The position numbers and the translations under genes were made by a program. 64,000 nucleotides of DNA from Maratus speciosus (taxonomy: Eukaryota > Arthropoda > Arachnida > Araneae > Salticidae), in NCBI GenBank assembly GCA_963932465.1, contig OZ010788.1:672226484-672290483 (forward strand). Direction: 5' to 3'. How positions within the stretch are numbered: position 1 is the first letter of the stretch; every line of letters begins with the position of its first letter. The notes beneath the pieces were generated by a model. The model was not told where the DNA came from. It saw only the letters and a program-made list of their open reading frames with translations, and made no database searches. Below are positions 1 to 12,419 of this stretch, piece after piece.

Positions 1-3000
1 TCACATATGTCGCAGATTGATCTGGTAGAGTTAAAGTGACAAATTAAAAAATAAACCTACGTTACTGCTTGATATAAAATATTTCGGTATAGCTTTGATT
101 TTACCAAGAGAGATACAATTTTACAGACCCAATATTAAATTCGGAAATCTCTAGAAAATTGATACCTGCCAAGATTAAACGTGGTGAGATGTGGTTATAA
201 ATCTCAGTCAGAATGCTATTACCTATTTACGTCAAACGTACACATTCTAGTTGTTTAACATACTCCAGGTATTCGAGTTTCATTAAAGTGGTTTTGGCCT
301 TCGGTTTTATGGTTGCTTAATCTGATATTTGTTTGCAAATAAAGTATCGTAAAATATTCGTGTTTGGTAATTTTTCCGAAATGGCATATTTGAAATTCGA
401 AACTCGTTGGTTAAGTGTCTCTCAGAGACTTTCGAATGATCTAGTGTTTAGTTAATAAATTTTATGTCATTTTTATATTTGCTTCTTGTTCCTAAATTTT
501 GTCACTTACGGTTTTAATAGATGTTTTTTTTTTTCTAAATTTACATTTGTTTAAAGGTTGGTTTTTGTTGCGTTATTTTTATGCATTAAAGTCTGTCTTG
601 CTATACTAATGCATAGAAATTACCAAAATTGTTAGAAAAAAGTGTAGTATCATGTTAATAGTCGTCTAAAAACATGCATAGAATGTTTTTTAAAATATGA
701 ACTACAGCTGTAACTTTAGTTCTATGTAACACTAGAAGGATCGTAAGAGGTCATTTTGACCATTACGTATGAATGTATTTCGGTTCGAACAAGAAACTTC
801 TTTATAAATTTAGTTTAAAGGACACAAATTAGTGCTGAACAGTGGAGCAGCATTGAGGGATTTCCTAGTTGTCAGACAACTTAACACGCAGGCTGTAGAT
901 ATGATGTCTTACAATTTTAAAGAGCCATTGGGGAAAAGAAAAGGTGTAGTTCTTTACAACTACTTAAAAAAAAAAAATTAATGATACTTACTAGCATAAG
1001 TGCTTTAATTATAGAGAAAAATAGAAGTTAAAGTTAAATTTAAAAACTTGAAAAGGAAGTTAGAGTTATATTAAGATGTAGGTATAGCTGCATTTATTTA
1101 TAATACAATTATTAAAAAAAGTTAAGAAAAGAAATAAAAGTTAGCACTAGTTCAAAGATTACACTCGCAAAGCTTGGGCAGGAAAAACGGTAAAGGAAGG
1201 CAGAAAGGCAACTACTTACAAAAAAAGGCACTAATCAGGGCAATATATTATTTTTTCCCCTATACAATGATATATATATATATAGATAAGGTGTTTTTAA
1301 GTTGTTTTTTTTTATAATATATAAAAAAATGAGGGTAAATTAATAAAAATATAGACAGAAGCAATCTGATGCGGTGAACACAAAGCTCACGGAGATTCTA
1401 TTATAGAGGAATATTTTGGGCGCTTTCGATGGTGGGGCTCGAAGGCATCATAGTCAGGAAGCACTGCCACGATATGGAAAAAGTTAAATAAATAAGTTAT
1501 ACAGATTTAAATAAAAATAGTGGTGCAATTTTTTATTAAACTTGAATAAAATTTCAGGGCTTTCAAAATGCAAAAACGTTGGAGAAGCCGTTTTAATTAG
1601 TTGAAAATTCTTTCTAATTGAAGACACGAAAAGAGGAAAGTAAGCTGCCATATTGTTTCTCTAAATTAATTTTTCTTTATGGATAAATGTGATATCTAGT
1701 AATCTACATAACCTTAATACAAAGATTCAAATCATGCTTGAAGGTATGTGATATTGTTCTTCATATTTATTTATTTATTTAAACAATGTTAATGACTTTT
1801 TTAATATTTAGTAATTACATCTTATTACATTTTCCGGAGCAAGTTCAGTAAAACGCCAATTAGCATTTCAACCATGTTACCAAGAAGAAAATAAATCAAT
1901 TAAAAAAATACGATAAACAGCATTTCACTCCAATTTCTCGAAATTTAATTTTTGCTACTTACAGTGTTTATAGGGTTATCACAATTTTTATACAGAAGTT
2001 TCCGATTTATTTAATCTCGTAAAAAATTAGAAATTCTGTGAATAAACGTGGTCGTTACTATTTAAACATTAAGTAGAAATTTTCTAATCTGAAAAAGTAG
2101 TGCTTACATTCTTTGGAGAAACTTCAAGAATTGTTTGCCCCTTGTACAAATTATCACCATGCACCTTCAATTTTTTCTCGTTTATTTTGTAATAAGATGT
2201 CATTTACATATTAAAATTGAATGCGATGCTTCAATTTTCAATACCAACACCACAATTTATTTTACATCCGCATACGAAGAAATGCATTTAGTCAATTTCC
2301 TCAATATTTTCGAAAGACGTAGATCTTTGATACATATATCTGACATAAATCCTTGAATAAGAGAACAATCACATTAAACAAAAACATCAGTTATTTAGAC
2401 AGCTCAAATAATAATTAATACATTTAATCATTATTCCCTTTACATTATATTTTGTAAAAAACCAAACATAAGGCGCATGCAAATTTTGGATAATTATGTT
2501 TTTAAAATATTAGTTATTAATTAATAATACAATTATTAAAAATTCATAAATAAAAGATTATTACTGATTTTATTTAATTCGTCGAATTTGGAATCCGCGT
2601 GTTCAAAACGTTAATCTAAAAAATATTGAAGAAATATATAAAACATCTCATGAGTTAAAAAAAAAAAAAAAATCAAACTTAAAAATTAACCATGTATTAT
2701 TTTTTAATATTCCCACAGACATTGTAAACAGTTTTATATTTAAAGTAAACAGTAAGTAATATATATTTCTTTTTCATTTTAAGAGTTTAACATAAAAAAA
2801 TAATCATAATGTAATGTTCTTTTGATAAAACTAAAATAATACATGTTTTTCTTAACAAATCAATTAATCATTTGCCACAGAAAAAAAAACAAAAAAAAAA
2901 CCCCTCACAAATTTATATTTATAGAAATTAGGAAAACGAAAGTCAGATTTTAAAAGAAAAAGTTCAGACTTTAATTCAAATGAACATTAGCTTTTTGAAG

Positions 3001-3720
3001 CTAAATTGTCAAAAGCTCCACAGTCACATTGTAGAATCATGGCCCAATTGTTCCAACAAACCTTAAATAGTATTTGTCCCAACGAGATTCGTCGTAGTTA
3101 TTTATCTACGCTGCAAAATTAAAATACTATGTTACATTAATTGTAAATTTGAAGTAAAGAAGAATTTGCTTTCTCGTATTATATTTTAGTATCAAAACTA
3201 TTTAATAGCATTAATATTAATTGGAATGATGAGAAATTTAGTAACGCTTTGATAGAAATGAGTATCTATTGACAATATGATTAAAATATTTAATAAATAT
3301 TTCATGTATAACAAGTAATTCTGTTCAAAATTTTAAAATGAAAAAATCTTCGATTTAAGAACAATTTTAGATAATTTTAATGTCTTTTTATTTAAAATTA
3401 TCATTTAATTATAAATAATTAAGGTTAAAACAAAGGTCTTATGTAAATTTCGAAATATTTGTCATCATAAAAGTGCAGATAATTGTTATATATAATGATA
3501 TTTTAAATACAGTTACCTCCCAAAGTTCTTAAAAAAGCTAGAAAGTATGTTTTATTTAAAGAAGGGATGATTGCAAAATCATGATTAATACACCCACAAG
3601 GTACACATTGTTTCAATAAAAAAATATACAGAGGCAGTTCGGGTACTATGGAATACCATTTACATTTCGATTTATAAGTCAACATAAAAAAATTGAGATT
3701 ACATTAAAGGTTTGTAAAGT
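1..3720 (+). repeat. alpha unit, copy A (left end cut by window)
   Basis: First of four diverged copies of one long unit. The opening bases (CACATATGTCGCAGATTG) recur at about 6946, 28069 and, more diverged, 39608. The tail near 3220-3300 (ATGATGAGAAATTTAGTAAC) recurs near 10850, 34405 and 43090. The end, with the AAGGAATG/GATTGCAAAA block near 3565, matches copy C near 36220. All four copies lie on the same strand. Bases 1-38 are the end of an exon-like stretch seen in the other copies, stopped here by TGA after the VELK-coding end. Bases 740-1590 have no obvious partner in the other copies and may be an insertion. No coding gene is supported. Confidence 0.75.
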
Positions 3721-3740
3721 ACCATTTCTTAACACATGTA

Positions 3741-4784
3741 CAGTCGTGGAAAAATAAAACGTAAACACCCCCTACTAACTCCTTAACAAATTATCGTAGA
3801 AGAAAGTTACTGGTACCCAACGATTGGAAATAAAGTCTACTTTTAAATGATGTATATAAAATTTGCTTAGGGGGGCATCTACATATTAAAACGAACCATA
3901 ACTTTTTTTTTTTCAATATCAGTACACAATTCTGACACTCTAATCCCTTCAATTAGTCTAAAAACAAATATTTATGGAATTCGTACTATAAGTTTCCGAG
4001 AAATTAATTATTTTAAAACGAGCGTATTTTAAGGGCTGTATCCAAAATGAAGTTCGGTACTCGATTGTTAACCGAGAGAGCTCCCTTCTTGATCAAGGCA
4101 CCTAGCAGTCAATTAAGCCTGTTAGATTACAGGATAGCATAAGAAATGTCAGCCACTTCTATCATATACGGCCCCTTAAACCATCATTTTGCCGTTTTTT
4201 AAGCATAATTTGAAAACTACTTGGAAGAAAAATGTGAAATTTTGGATTTCCATAAAGCAGGACTTAATAAATCTGAACCCATCAAAAAAATTGTAGGATT
4301 GCAATTCATAATTTTTTTTTAATATTAATTTCTTAATTCATAATTCATATCAGAAAATTATAAAAATTGCAAATTCAACGTATTTATGTTTGGATATATT
4401 AGTATTATTGCGACACAAAACATTAGAACATTAGGATCATAATTTCAAGAGATGTAAATAAAAATATGAAAATGTAATTTAACATTAGAAGCACTCAATT
4501 TTGAATGTTTATAATTTAAAAACTTATCATTCAAATGGCTTGAAATTCGGTATCTAGGCATAGTTTGAACCAAAGATTTGAAATATCTCGTTAAAATTGG
4601 TATTGCCATTGGAAAAAATTAAGTTTGAATTTCTTTTAATATGTAGATGGCCCCCTAAGCAAATTTTATATACATCATTTAAAAGTAGACTTTATTTCCA
4701 ATCGTTCGGCACCAGCAACTTTCGTCAACGATAATTTGTTGAGGAGTTAGTAGGGGGTGTTTACTTTTTTTTTGTCCACGACTG
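3741..4784. mobile_element. non-autonomous TIR element with long inverted ends (Tc1/mariner-like)
   Basis: The left end starts CAGTCGTGGA and the right end finishes TCCACGACTG. The inverted ends stay similar for about 170 bases: CCCCCTACTAACTCC pairs with GGAGTTAGTAGGGGG, and both arms carry the TTTTAAATGATGTATATAAA block or its complement. TA flanks both sides (3739-3740 and 4785-4786). The CAGT start and TA target fit Tc1/mariner by family knowledge. No transposase frame is visible in the roughly 1.04-kb body. Confidence 0.8.
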
Positions 4785-4790
4785 TACATA

Positions 4791-5016
4791 CTTGCCAACT
4801 TTCTCCTAAACTTCCGTAAAATGTGAGTTAAATTGACCCAGGTTAAACACATTTCAAACCAGAAATTTACTAAAGAAATTAATTCAAATAGATTTCATAG
4901 AGAAATATGATTTTAAATATATAATGATACATCAAATAAATTTTCTGATTAGTAACGATTATAACCTGGGTCAACTTAACTCACATTTTACGGAAGTTTA
5001 GTTGAATGTTGGCAAG
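4791..5016. mobile_element. MITE with about 55-bp inverted ends
   Basis: The left arm begins CTTGCCAACTTTCTCC and contains TAAACTTCCGTAAAATGTGA. The right arm ends with the complement (TCACATTTTACGGAAGTTTA then GTTGGCAAG). TA borders both sides (4789-4790 and 5017-5018). It lies only six bases from the preceding TIR element. No open frame of note. Confidence 0.75.
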
Positions 5017-5020
5017 TATG

Positions 5021-5524
5021 CATGTATAATATGTTTAAAGTAAAAAAAAAATACACTGCAATATCTAGATTTAAAAAAATAATAACGCTTTTCGGGTAAT
5101 ATGAACTCTTCGTGTAATTTGGAATAGGGTTATAAGGAATATTAAAATTTGAAGAAAAACTATGATTTACAATACTAACCAAGGTTATGTATTGAGTAAA
5201 CAGTATACCACCATCTACAAACATGGTATTACATCCTCTACAAATCATCAGATACTTTCAAAAAATAGTTTTGATTAAAAATAACAAATGAAATGTGTTG
5301 TTTCTACCCGACTGCAGGCTACATGGGGCTACATCGCACACATTATCCACTCCTCCTCTCTTCCATCCTACGAATATTTTCCAATGTAAAAGAGGCACAC
5401 TGCATCTTCCTCATCTGCTGTACAATCTGAAACTAGTTGGATGTGCCAATCCCAAAACTTTCTTCTATCTCATGTTAATATTTCATTTTAATTAGTTTTA
5501 TTAGTATTTTTATTAGAATTAAGC
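5021..5524. other. unannotated spacer
   Basis: AT-rich sequence in which I see no gene, RNA or repeat boundary. Open frames on both strands are short and lack recognisable motifs. Confidence 0.5.
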
Positions 5525-6120
5525 ATAACTTCATACACTTTTCGATGGTACAGTATTGAAATTTGCACAAAAGTCGCTATTACAGCGCCCCCTACCGGCG
5601 GAATTTTTCAAAATTGAGGGAGGACCTTCTTGCCATCGCCAAAAACATACACAAAAAATTTGGTTCAATTCTATGCATAACTTCATACACTTTTCGATGG
5701 TACAATATTCAAAATGCACAAAAATCGCTATTACAGCGCCCCGACTTTTTTCTACATTCAGGGAGGACCTACTTGCCATGGCCAAAAATATACACACAAA
5801 ATTTGGCTCAATTCTATGCATAACTTCATAAACTTTTCGATGGTACAATATTCAAAATGCACAAAAATCGTTATTACAGCGCCCCCTACCGGCAGAATTT
5901 TTTCCAAATTCAGGGAAGACCTGCTTGCCATGGCCAAAAACTTAAAAAAAAAAATTCGTTCAATTCTATGAATAACTTCATACAATTTTTGATGGTACAA
6001 TGGCGACACACGGACAGACGGACACACAAAGAGACAGACATTTTGTATAAACATGTTTTTTGTGATCTCTGACCCCTAAAACGTGTCAATCCGTCGAAAA
6101 CCGGAAGTCGAAAAAAATTT
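5525..6120 (-). mobile_element. minisatellite-carrying element, cargo type 2
   Basis: Three tandem copies of a unit of roughly 145-150 bp. Each contains TTCGATGGTACA, ATTACAGCGCCCC and TTGCCATGGCCAAAAA or close variants. They are followed at 6000-6118 by a head with ACGGACAGACGGACAC, ACATGTTTTTTGTGATC and CCGTCGAAAACCGGAAGTCG. Read on the minus strand, head then tandem units have the same order as in the copies at 26.4, 55.6 and 57.35 kb, but the tandem unit matches only the array at 51.66-52.47 kb. Open frames here on both strands come from the repeat having few stops, not from a gene. Confidence 0.75.
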
Positions 6121-6129
6121 CGATTATAA

Positions 6130-6600
6130 TACTTTGGAATACTTTGGAAGTAAAAATGCTCATCTCAGATGATACGTCGAAGTACAATGATTGTTCATCT
6201 TCAGTAGACTCGTCTTGAAAGAGTGTATTCCATATTACCCGTCATGTTATTTTGTAAAAATTCACCTCTTCACTCGTTAACAAGTTAGCATAGAAATAAA
6301 CTGACTAACACAACAATAAATATAACTGTTCAACTTAATACTGATCTTGGTTAACATCACTGACGAAGAGGTCTGATAATTAATACAAATTTTATAGAAC
6401 TTACCTGCAAAAAATTGCAACAATTGAGAATAAGATTCGATTTCATCGTGTCACTCCAATAACAGTTATACAAACACCGCAGTGCATCGTGATAGTTCTA
6501 GGAAAATAGTTTGGCAGCTTTTTGCGTGTCTGCAGCACCATACGGGCCAGATATTGAAGTATTCCGCATTGACCGACCAGTTTATAATATCCGAAATTCC
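6130..6600 (-). repeat. dispersed repeat, inverted partner of 46.1-46.8 kb
   Basis: Its reverse complement matches 46150-46770 in order: AATATGGAATAC, TTCAATATCTGGCCCGTA with GGTGCTGCA, TGGAGTGACACGATGAAAT, then CAGGTAAGTT and a final GGGTAATATGGAATAC. The CAGGTAAGT block is a perfect consensus splice donor. The translation has several stops and I cannot assign a family. The partner carries a 224-bp MITE that is absent here. Confidence 0.65.
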
Positions 6601-7675
6601 TCTCTATATATTTTCATATCAAAAATTATAATACCAACAAATCTTGTGTGTATGAGTGTGTATCTGTGCCTGTATATATATTCAAAAGTTTTTTGAGTCA
6701 ATTTTTCCTTGAAAAAATAAAGGTAAAAAACTATTAATATTTAAAATGTATTCACTCTAAAGAAAGTAAATATTTATTAAATTAACTTTTGAAAAACAAT
6801 TTTTTTAAATTTCTATTTGCTAGTTCTTTCTCACGCCATATTTCTCAAAATATACTATCAAGTTAGTACATTTTTTTTTTTTTTTTTTTTTACAAATCTG
6901 GGTATTTTTCTCCAGAAAGACCTTTTGATTTATGACTTCGTGGGTCACATATGTCGCAGATTGGAACGGTTGAGTTAAGACACAAATAAAAACTAAACCT
7001 ACGTTACTGCTTAATATAAAATATTTCGGTATAGCTTCAATTTTTCCAAGAGGATAAAATTTTCGAGAGCCAATATTAAATTCGGAAATCTCTAGAAAAT
7101 TGATACATGTCAAGATGAAACGTAGCGTTATGGATGTGGTTATAAATCTCACGCAAAATGTTATTACATATTTACGTCAAACATAAACATTCTACGTGTT
7201 TAATATACTCCAGGTATCCGAGTTTCATTAAATATAAGTGGTTTCAACCTTCGGTTTTACGGTTACTTAAATTGAAATTTGTTGCTAAATAAAGTATCGT
7301 AAAATATTCGAGTTTGGTAATTTTTCGGAAATGGGATATTTGGGATTCGAAACTTGTTGGTTAAATATCTCCCAGAGACTTTTGAATGCTGTTGTGTTTA
7401 GAGAATAAATTGTATGCCGTTTTTATGATTGCTTTCTGTTACTAAATTTTGTCGATTACAGTTTTAATTGATGACTTTTCTAAATGTTCGCTTGTTTAAA
7501 GTTTTGCGTTGCGTTATTTTTGTATATTAATATCTGTCTTCGTCTACCAAAGCAATGTGCGCGCATTACATGTTATTAAAATTTTATGAAAGAAGTGTAA
7601 CAATATACTTATAGCTCTCTAAACACACGAATGAACTATTTATAAAAATCTTAACTTTAGCTCTAACTTTCAGGG

Positions 7676-8426
7676 TCTCAGGACTCTTAAAAAGTGGAAA
7701 AAAGACCATTTTCAACATTTAACATCTTAAAATGTATTTGATTTTAAGAGACAATTTTTATTGGAATTTAAAGATATAAGTATGTTCTTTCATTTCATGT
7801 ATTTAAAAAATTTCAAGATGCAGAAGTAGTATTTTAAGAGCTCCAAACTGTCAGATATTTGTCGAACAGAAAATTGGCATAACAGATTACGCGCAGGATT
7901 ACAAAATAAATTTTGCAACTAGAATAAAAATGTCGCTGCCTTCTTATACTTTAGATTATAATAATTACCCTGAACCTAAATATTTAAAGCATTTTTATAA
8001 TACAAAGTTGTATTTAGCCAATACAAAATTTAGAAAATTTCAACAGTATAATCACATAAAAAAAAATTTTTTTTGAATGATAAAAAGGAAATTTTAGGAT
8101 CAGTTTATACAGATAATATGAAACATGTGTTTCGAAAATTTCATGAAAAAATATTGTGAAGTTTCTGAGATATCGTGCGCGTTACGCCCAAAAATAGTAT
8201 TTGGAGAAAAAGATTTTCAAAGTTTCGGAAACTCCTCTTCAGCTATTGAGCGGGTATCATTCTAAAAGCCATAACTTCTGTTCTAATGGGAATTTCAAAG
8301 AAAAGATTATATCAAAATGCTCAGAAAAGATAACAGTTTAAAATCTAAAAAAAAAAAAAAAAAAAAAAAGAAAGAAAGAAAAAGAAAAAAAAAGTCTAAA
8401 ATTTTAAAATTTTAAGAGTCCTGAGA
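7676..8426. mobile_element. unclassified TIR element, first copy
   Basis: Ends are TCTCAGGACTCTTAAA on the left and TTTTAAGAGTCCTGAGA on the right. The body matches, in inverted orientation, 36330-37425. Shared blocks include the CATTTCATGTATTTAAAAA segment, CCCTGAACCTAAAT, ATACAAAGTTGTATTTAGC and GCGTTACGCCCAAAAA. A poly-A tract lies at 8348-8369. No transposase is visible, so it is non-autonomous or fully decayed. Confidence 0.7.
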
Positions 8427-9086
8427 TCTTTTAAGAAAAAGCTAAATTAAACTAAAGTAAGAAGAAGAAGAAATAATTTTAATTCGTATACAATTCTTCA
8501 TAATTGAAGATCAAATTAAAGAATCTTTCTGTATGACATATTTTTTTTCAAAATTAATTTTATTTTATCGGCGAAGATGTTATCTGGTAATCTAACATAA
8601 ATAATGGGATTCGAATTATGCTTGAAGACATGTGAAACTATTATTTTTTTTTAATTTTGATATTTATTTACTTAAATAATAATATTAATAACACCAATTT
8701 TAATATTTAATAATTATATCTTATCTCGTTTTTTGAGAGAATATAGTAACACATGCATTAATATTTTAAACATGCTACCAAGAAGAAAATAAATAAATAA
8801 AAATAAATACAATAAACCAGTTTACTTCAATTTCTCGAACTTTTTAATTTTTGCGACATACAGAATGCGTATAGGTGTACCAACAATTTTCGTACAGAAT
8901 TTTCCGCCTTATTTGATCTCAGAAATGCATTTGTAAATTCTGCGATTAAATGCGGTGGTTAGGAAGTTTTGCTATTTACATATTAAGTAGAAATTTCTTC
9001 ACCTAATAGAGTGGTGTGAAGGAATGAACACACTTTGTGTATAATAATACCTTCCATTTGTGTCTTTAATTATATGTCGCTTTTTC

Positions 9087-9506
9087 GGTGTGTACGTAGT
9101 TATATAAATAAGTAGTACCTATAGTCGTAGTCTCGTCCGTCCGTCCGTCTTCATAGAACAGCTCAAAAACTACCCAACCGAATGGTTTGCAACTTAATAC
9201 ATAGAATCGCTGCAGAATTTTGTCAATTTATCAACTTTATGAAAATCGAATCAAAACTTAAAAAGATATCAATAAAATTTTTCTTCATTCTATTAAATCC
9301 TATCCTACGTCATGAATTCTATGCTATCGCATGATAGATAATGAATCTAGGTTGCCATAGTGATCGAGTCTTGTTATTTCCGTATGACTGAATTTAATAT
9401 ATAGAATCGTAATAAATTTTGCATTAATGGATTTTTGCATAAGAATGCTAGGGCTATTGCACCAAGATCTGAATATTTATAAAACTAGTTATATTACGAA
9501 CACACC
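9087..9506 (+). mobile_element. short TIR element with CCGTCCGTCCGTC head, copy 1
   Basis: It starts GGTGTGTACGTAGTTATATA and ends TATATTACGAACACACC, an imperfect inverted pair. The internal CGTCCGTCCGTC, AAAACTACCCAACCGAATGG and following text recur at 14829-17002 and 61510-62224. The sequence just outside (TCATTTGCCACGTTTGA) is also shared by all three, so the true end may lie further right. This copy preserves the uninterrupted site that a Tc1 hit in the second copy. Confidence 0.65.
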
Positions 9507-10945
9507 TCATTTGCCACGTTTGACATACAATTTCAGACTTGTTTACTATATGGGGTCGTTTATATATTAAAATTGAATATAACTTTTAAATTTTCAATAC
9601 TAACATCATAATTTTATTACATTTATGTTTCCATACCAAATACGTAGAAATGCAACTTTTTAGCAATTTTTAGTGTAATGCAATCGTGAAATATTTTTGA
9701 AAAATGGTACAATCAACATTAAAGAGAATTATCAGTTGATGTAACTCAAACAATATTTAATACCCTTAATCAATATTCTTTTTATATTATATATTGAAAA
9801 AGATCAAACATAACGCGGATGTGTATTTTGAATACATTTTTTTTTAATTATTAGTTAATAATTATTAATGCGATTATTATAAATAAATAATTATTATTTA
9901 TCTTTATTTAGTTTCATCAGCGTGTTCAAAAAGTTAGTATCAAATAAATATTACAGAGAAATACAAAAAATCTCGACAGCTGAAAAGATATGTCAAATTT
10001 AAAAATAAAATATGTATTAATGTTTAATATTTCTCCATACATTGTAAAAAGTTTTATATTAATATAGTAAGTAATATTTGTTGTTGTTCCAATTATGAGG
10101 CTTTAACATTGAAAAATTTAACGCACTTTAATTTTTTTTTTTTTAATAATACTCAAATAAAACTTTCTCTCTTAACAAAGTAATTAATCATTTGTGAATT
10201 GAAAATAACTCACAAATTTACATTTATAGAAATTAGAAAAAAAGAAAATTAAGATATGAAGTAATTATATTTTTTTTTAATTGCATATACATAATTTTTA
10301 AGTTAATGTTGTTTACCTATTTTTTCCTAGAAATGCCAAATTTTAAGTTAATTCTCATGAGTATTTTTGAAGATATCCACGGATACATAAGCAGTTAAAA
10401 AGAAAAATGTGATTTTTCTTTTTAAAATCATACGGCTTTTCCTTTTTTATTGTAAAAAAATACTCAAATACTTTGTATTATTTTTTTAATTATAAATCCA
10501 TAAAGCTAATTAAAGGGAAAATTTAAAAAAAACTTTCGTTTGTTTTCTTCAAACATAACGGCACTAAAAGAATGAAAAAATACTTTTAAATGCTTCACTT
10601 TTTTTAATATTCTTAATTTATATTTTTAAAGATACAACTGAAAAGATCGTGCAAAAAAAAGGGTAATTAGTATTTTTTTCAATGAAATTTTTCGCAGTTA
10701 TTTAGTTACACTACAAAATTAAAATTCTATGTTATACTTAAATCAAAAACTTTATTAATTATAAATTTGAAGTTATAAAGAAAACAAACATTTTTGATTG
10801 GTTGTATTATATAAAAAACGATTTAATTGCATTAATATTTAGAATGATGAGAAATTTAGTGACACTTGGAATAAAACGCGTATCTATGGACGCATGTCTA
10901 TCATTAAAATTACTCATTATCTCACGAATACCAAACAATAGGATA

Positions 10946-11796
10946 GACCGGGGCACATTTACGCGGATTTTTTTCAATTAATTTTCTAATTTTTATATTT
11001 TAACTTAGGCAATTTTAGACATTGTGGTTTTATAAAGCAGTTAATAAAGTCAAAATTTGTGTATTCAGTTGTTGCTCTATTTGTGTTTTTAACCGTAAAC
11101 AAAATTTTTTTTAGGTCCAAGTCTTTTGCATAAACTTGCCCTGGGAACGGGGTAAGTTTACACATTAAGTGGGTCACGTTTACTCATATTATAAGTGATA
11201 CTAAGGAGTAAGTGGAATAAATATTTAATCAAATTGAAACATTTTATTTATAAATTAAAACACTGTTTTAAAAAAAAAAAGTTAAAGAGAATTAAATAAA
11301 GAACATTTTATCGGCTAAACTGAAAACATAGGGCTTATTGCTAATTAAAAACAGAAACTATTTAGTCATCTTCATCATCACTGTTACAGTTTTTACAAAC
11401 AAAAAATAAAGTATTTCCTTTTGCACACTTGTCATGGGACCACCTTTTGCATCTAAGACATTGAACCCAGTCTTGACCTTTTTTGGGTTGGTTGTATGAT
11501 TTTAAACAATAAATTACATGCACATTTTTCATCTTCGTCATCAGATTCATTCACCATTTTCTTTATTCCAGAGTGTACAAACTTTTTCCCTTTTGCAGTT
11601 TTTGGTTTCATACTTTTTCCTTTGCTGTCTTCTTGTTCTGCTTTCATAGAAACTAGCAAAATTTTACGTAATTTCTTCTTTTTGAACGTGCGTAAAGGTG
11701 CCTCGATGTCAATGCTTAAACGTGCCCCGTCGCCATGTTTGCGAAAATTATTCCATCCAATGAAAATTAATAGCATTTCTTTTCATACAGATACAG

Positions 11797-11838
<42 letters not shown>

Positions 11839-12098
11839 GCTAATGTTCATATATTTGTTTATCCTTAAATAAGTATTATTAGTTCACAATAAGTTCAACA
11901 CAAAATTTACTCAACTTGACAGAAAACAGATTATTCTTTCCTCGTGCTAGACCGAAGTTTGACTGACGCTCAAAAACGTGTGAGAATACCCACTAGGGAG
12001 CAGCATCAATCTGTCATGACTGATGGCGCGCCAGTTATAACTCGTTTCGGAAAAAGTGCACTGCGTAAACGTGCCCCATGCATAAACATGCCCCGGTC
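10946..12098 (-). mobile_element. pogo-like DNA transposon remnant
   Basis: The inverted ends are GACCGGGGCAC on the left and TGCCCCGGTC on the right, each beside TA (10944-10945 and 12099-12100). The minus strand carries the remnant of a C-terminal cysteine-rich domain. Copies A and C of alpha lack this block at the same place, so it is an insertion. A run of about 34 A lies at 11801-11834. Confidence 0.7.
11362..11776 (-). pseudogene. pogo-type transposase C-terminus, frameshifted
   Basis: Two minus-strand frames overlap between 11453 and 11550. The upstream one is lysine-rich and then acidic (SDDEDEKC). The downstream one reads WVQCLRCKRWSHDKC followed by FFVCKNC and an acidic end. This Cys/His pattern (C-x2-C, W-x2-C-x2-C-x2-W-x-H-x2-C, C-x2-C) is the zinc finger I know from the C-terminus of pogo-like transposases of arthropods. 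The shift between frames and the absence of the N-terminal DNA-binding and DDD catalytic parts make it a dead fragment. It sits inside the TIR pair at 10946-12098, in the orientation expected for that element. Confidence 0.6.
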
Positions 12099-12419
12099 TA
12101 CTCTACCAGTTCAAAATCTTAGAACGAACAATCTTAGATTTACGAACGATTTTAGATTATTTTAATCTGTCTTATTTAGGTAAAATTATAATTTAATTTT
12201 TTTTAAAAAAAGGTTAAAATAGAAGTCTTATTGAACTTTTCAAATATTTAAAGCCGTAAAAATATAGATTGTTATTCAATCATTTTTTAAAATAAATTTA
12301 AACTGCAAAAGCTCTTTAAAAGAGCTAGAAAGGAATTGGAATATAGTGGAAATATAATTTGGCTTGAATAGGAATTGATTGTGAAAATACAATGATTACC
12401 ACCCAGGACTTAATTTCTA

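Noticed and set aside
1..3720. LTR retrotransposon made of alpha copies as terminal repeats
   Set aside because: No TG...CA ends, primer-binding site, gag or pol between the copies, and four copies rather than two.
5556..6072. Cluster of overlapping open frames on both strands
   Set aside because: They translate the type 2 minisatellite in several frames at once, and the peptides are the same repeat out of register. Not genes.
6820..7152. 110-codon minus-strand frame at the start of alpha B
   Set aside because: It includes a poly-lysine stretch from a T run and is not kept in the other alpha copies.
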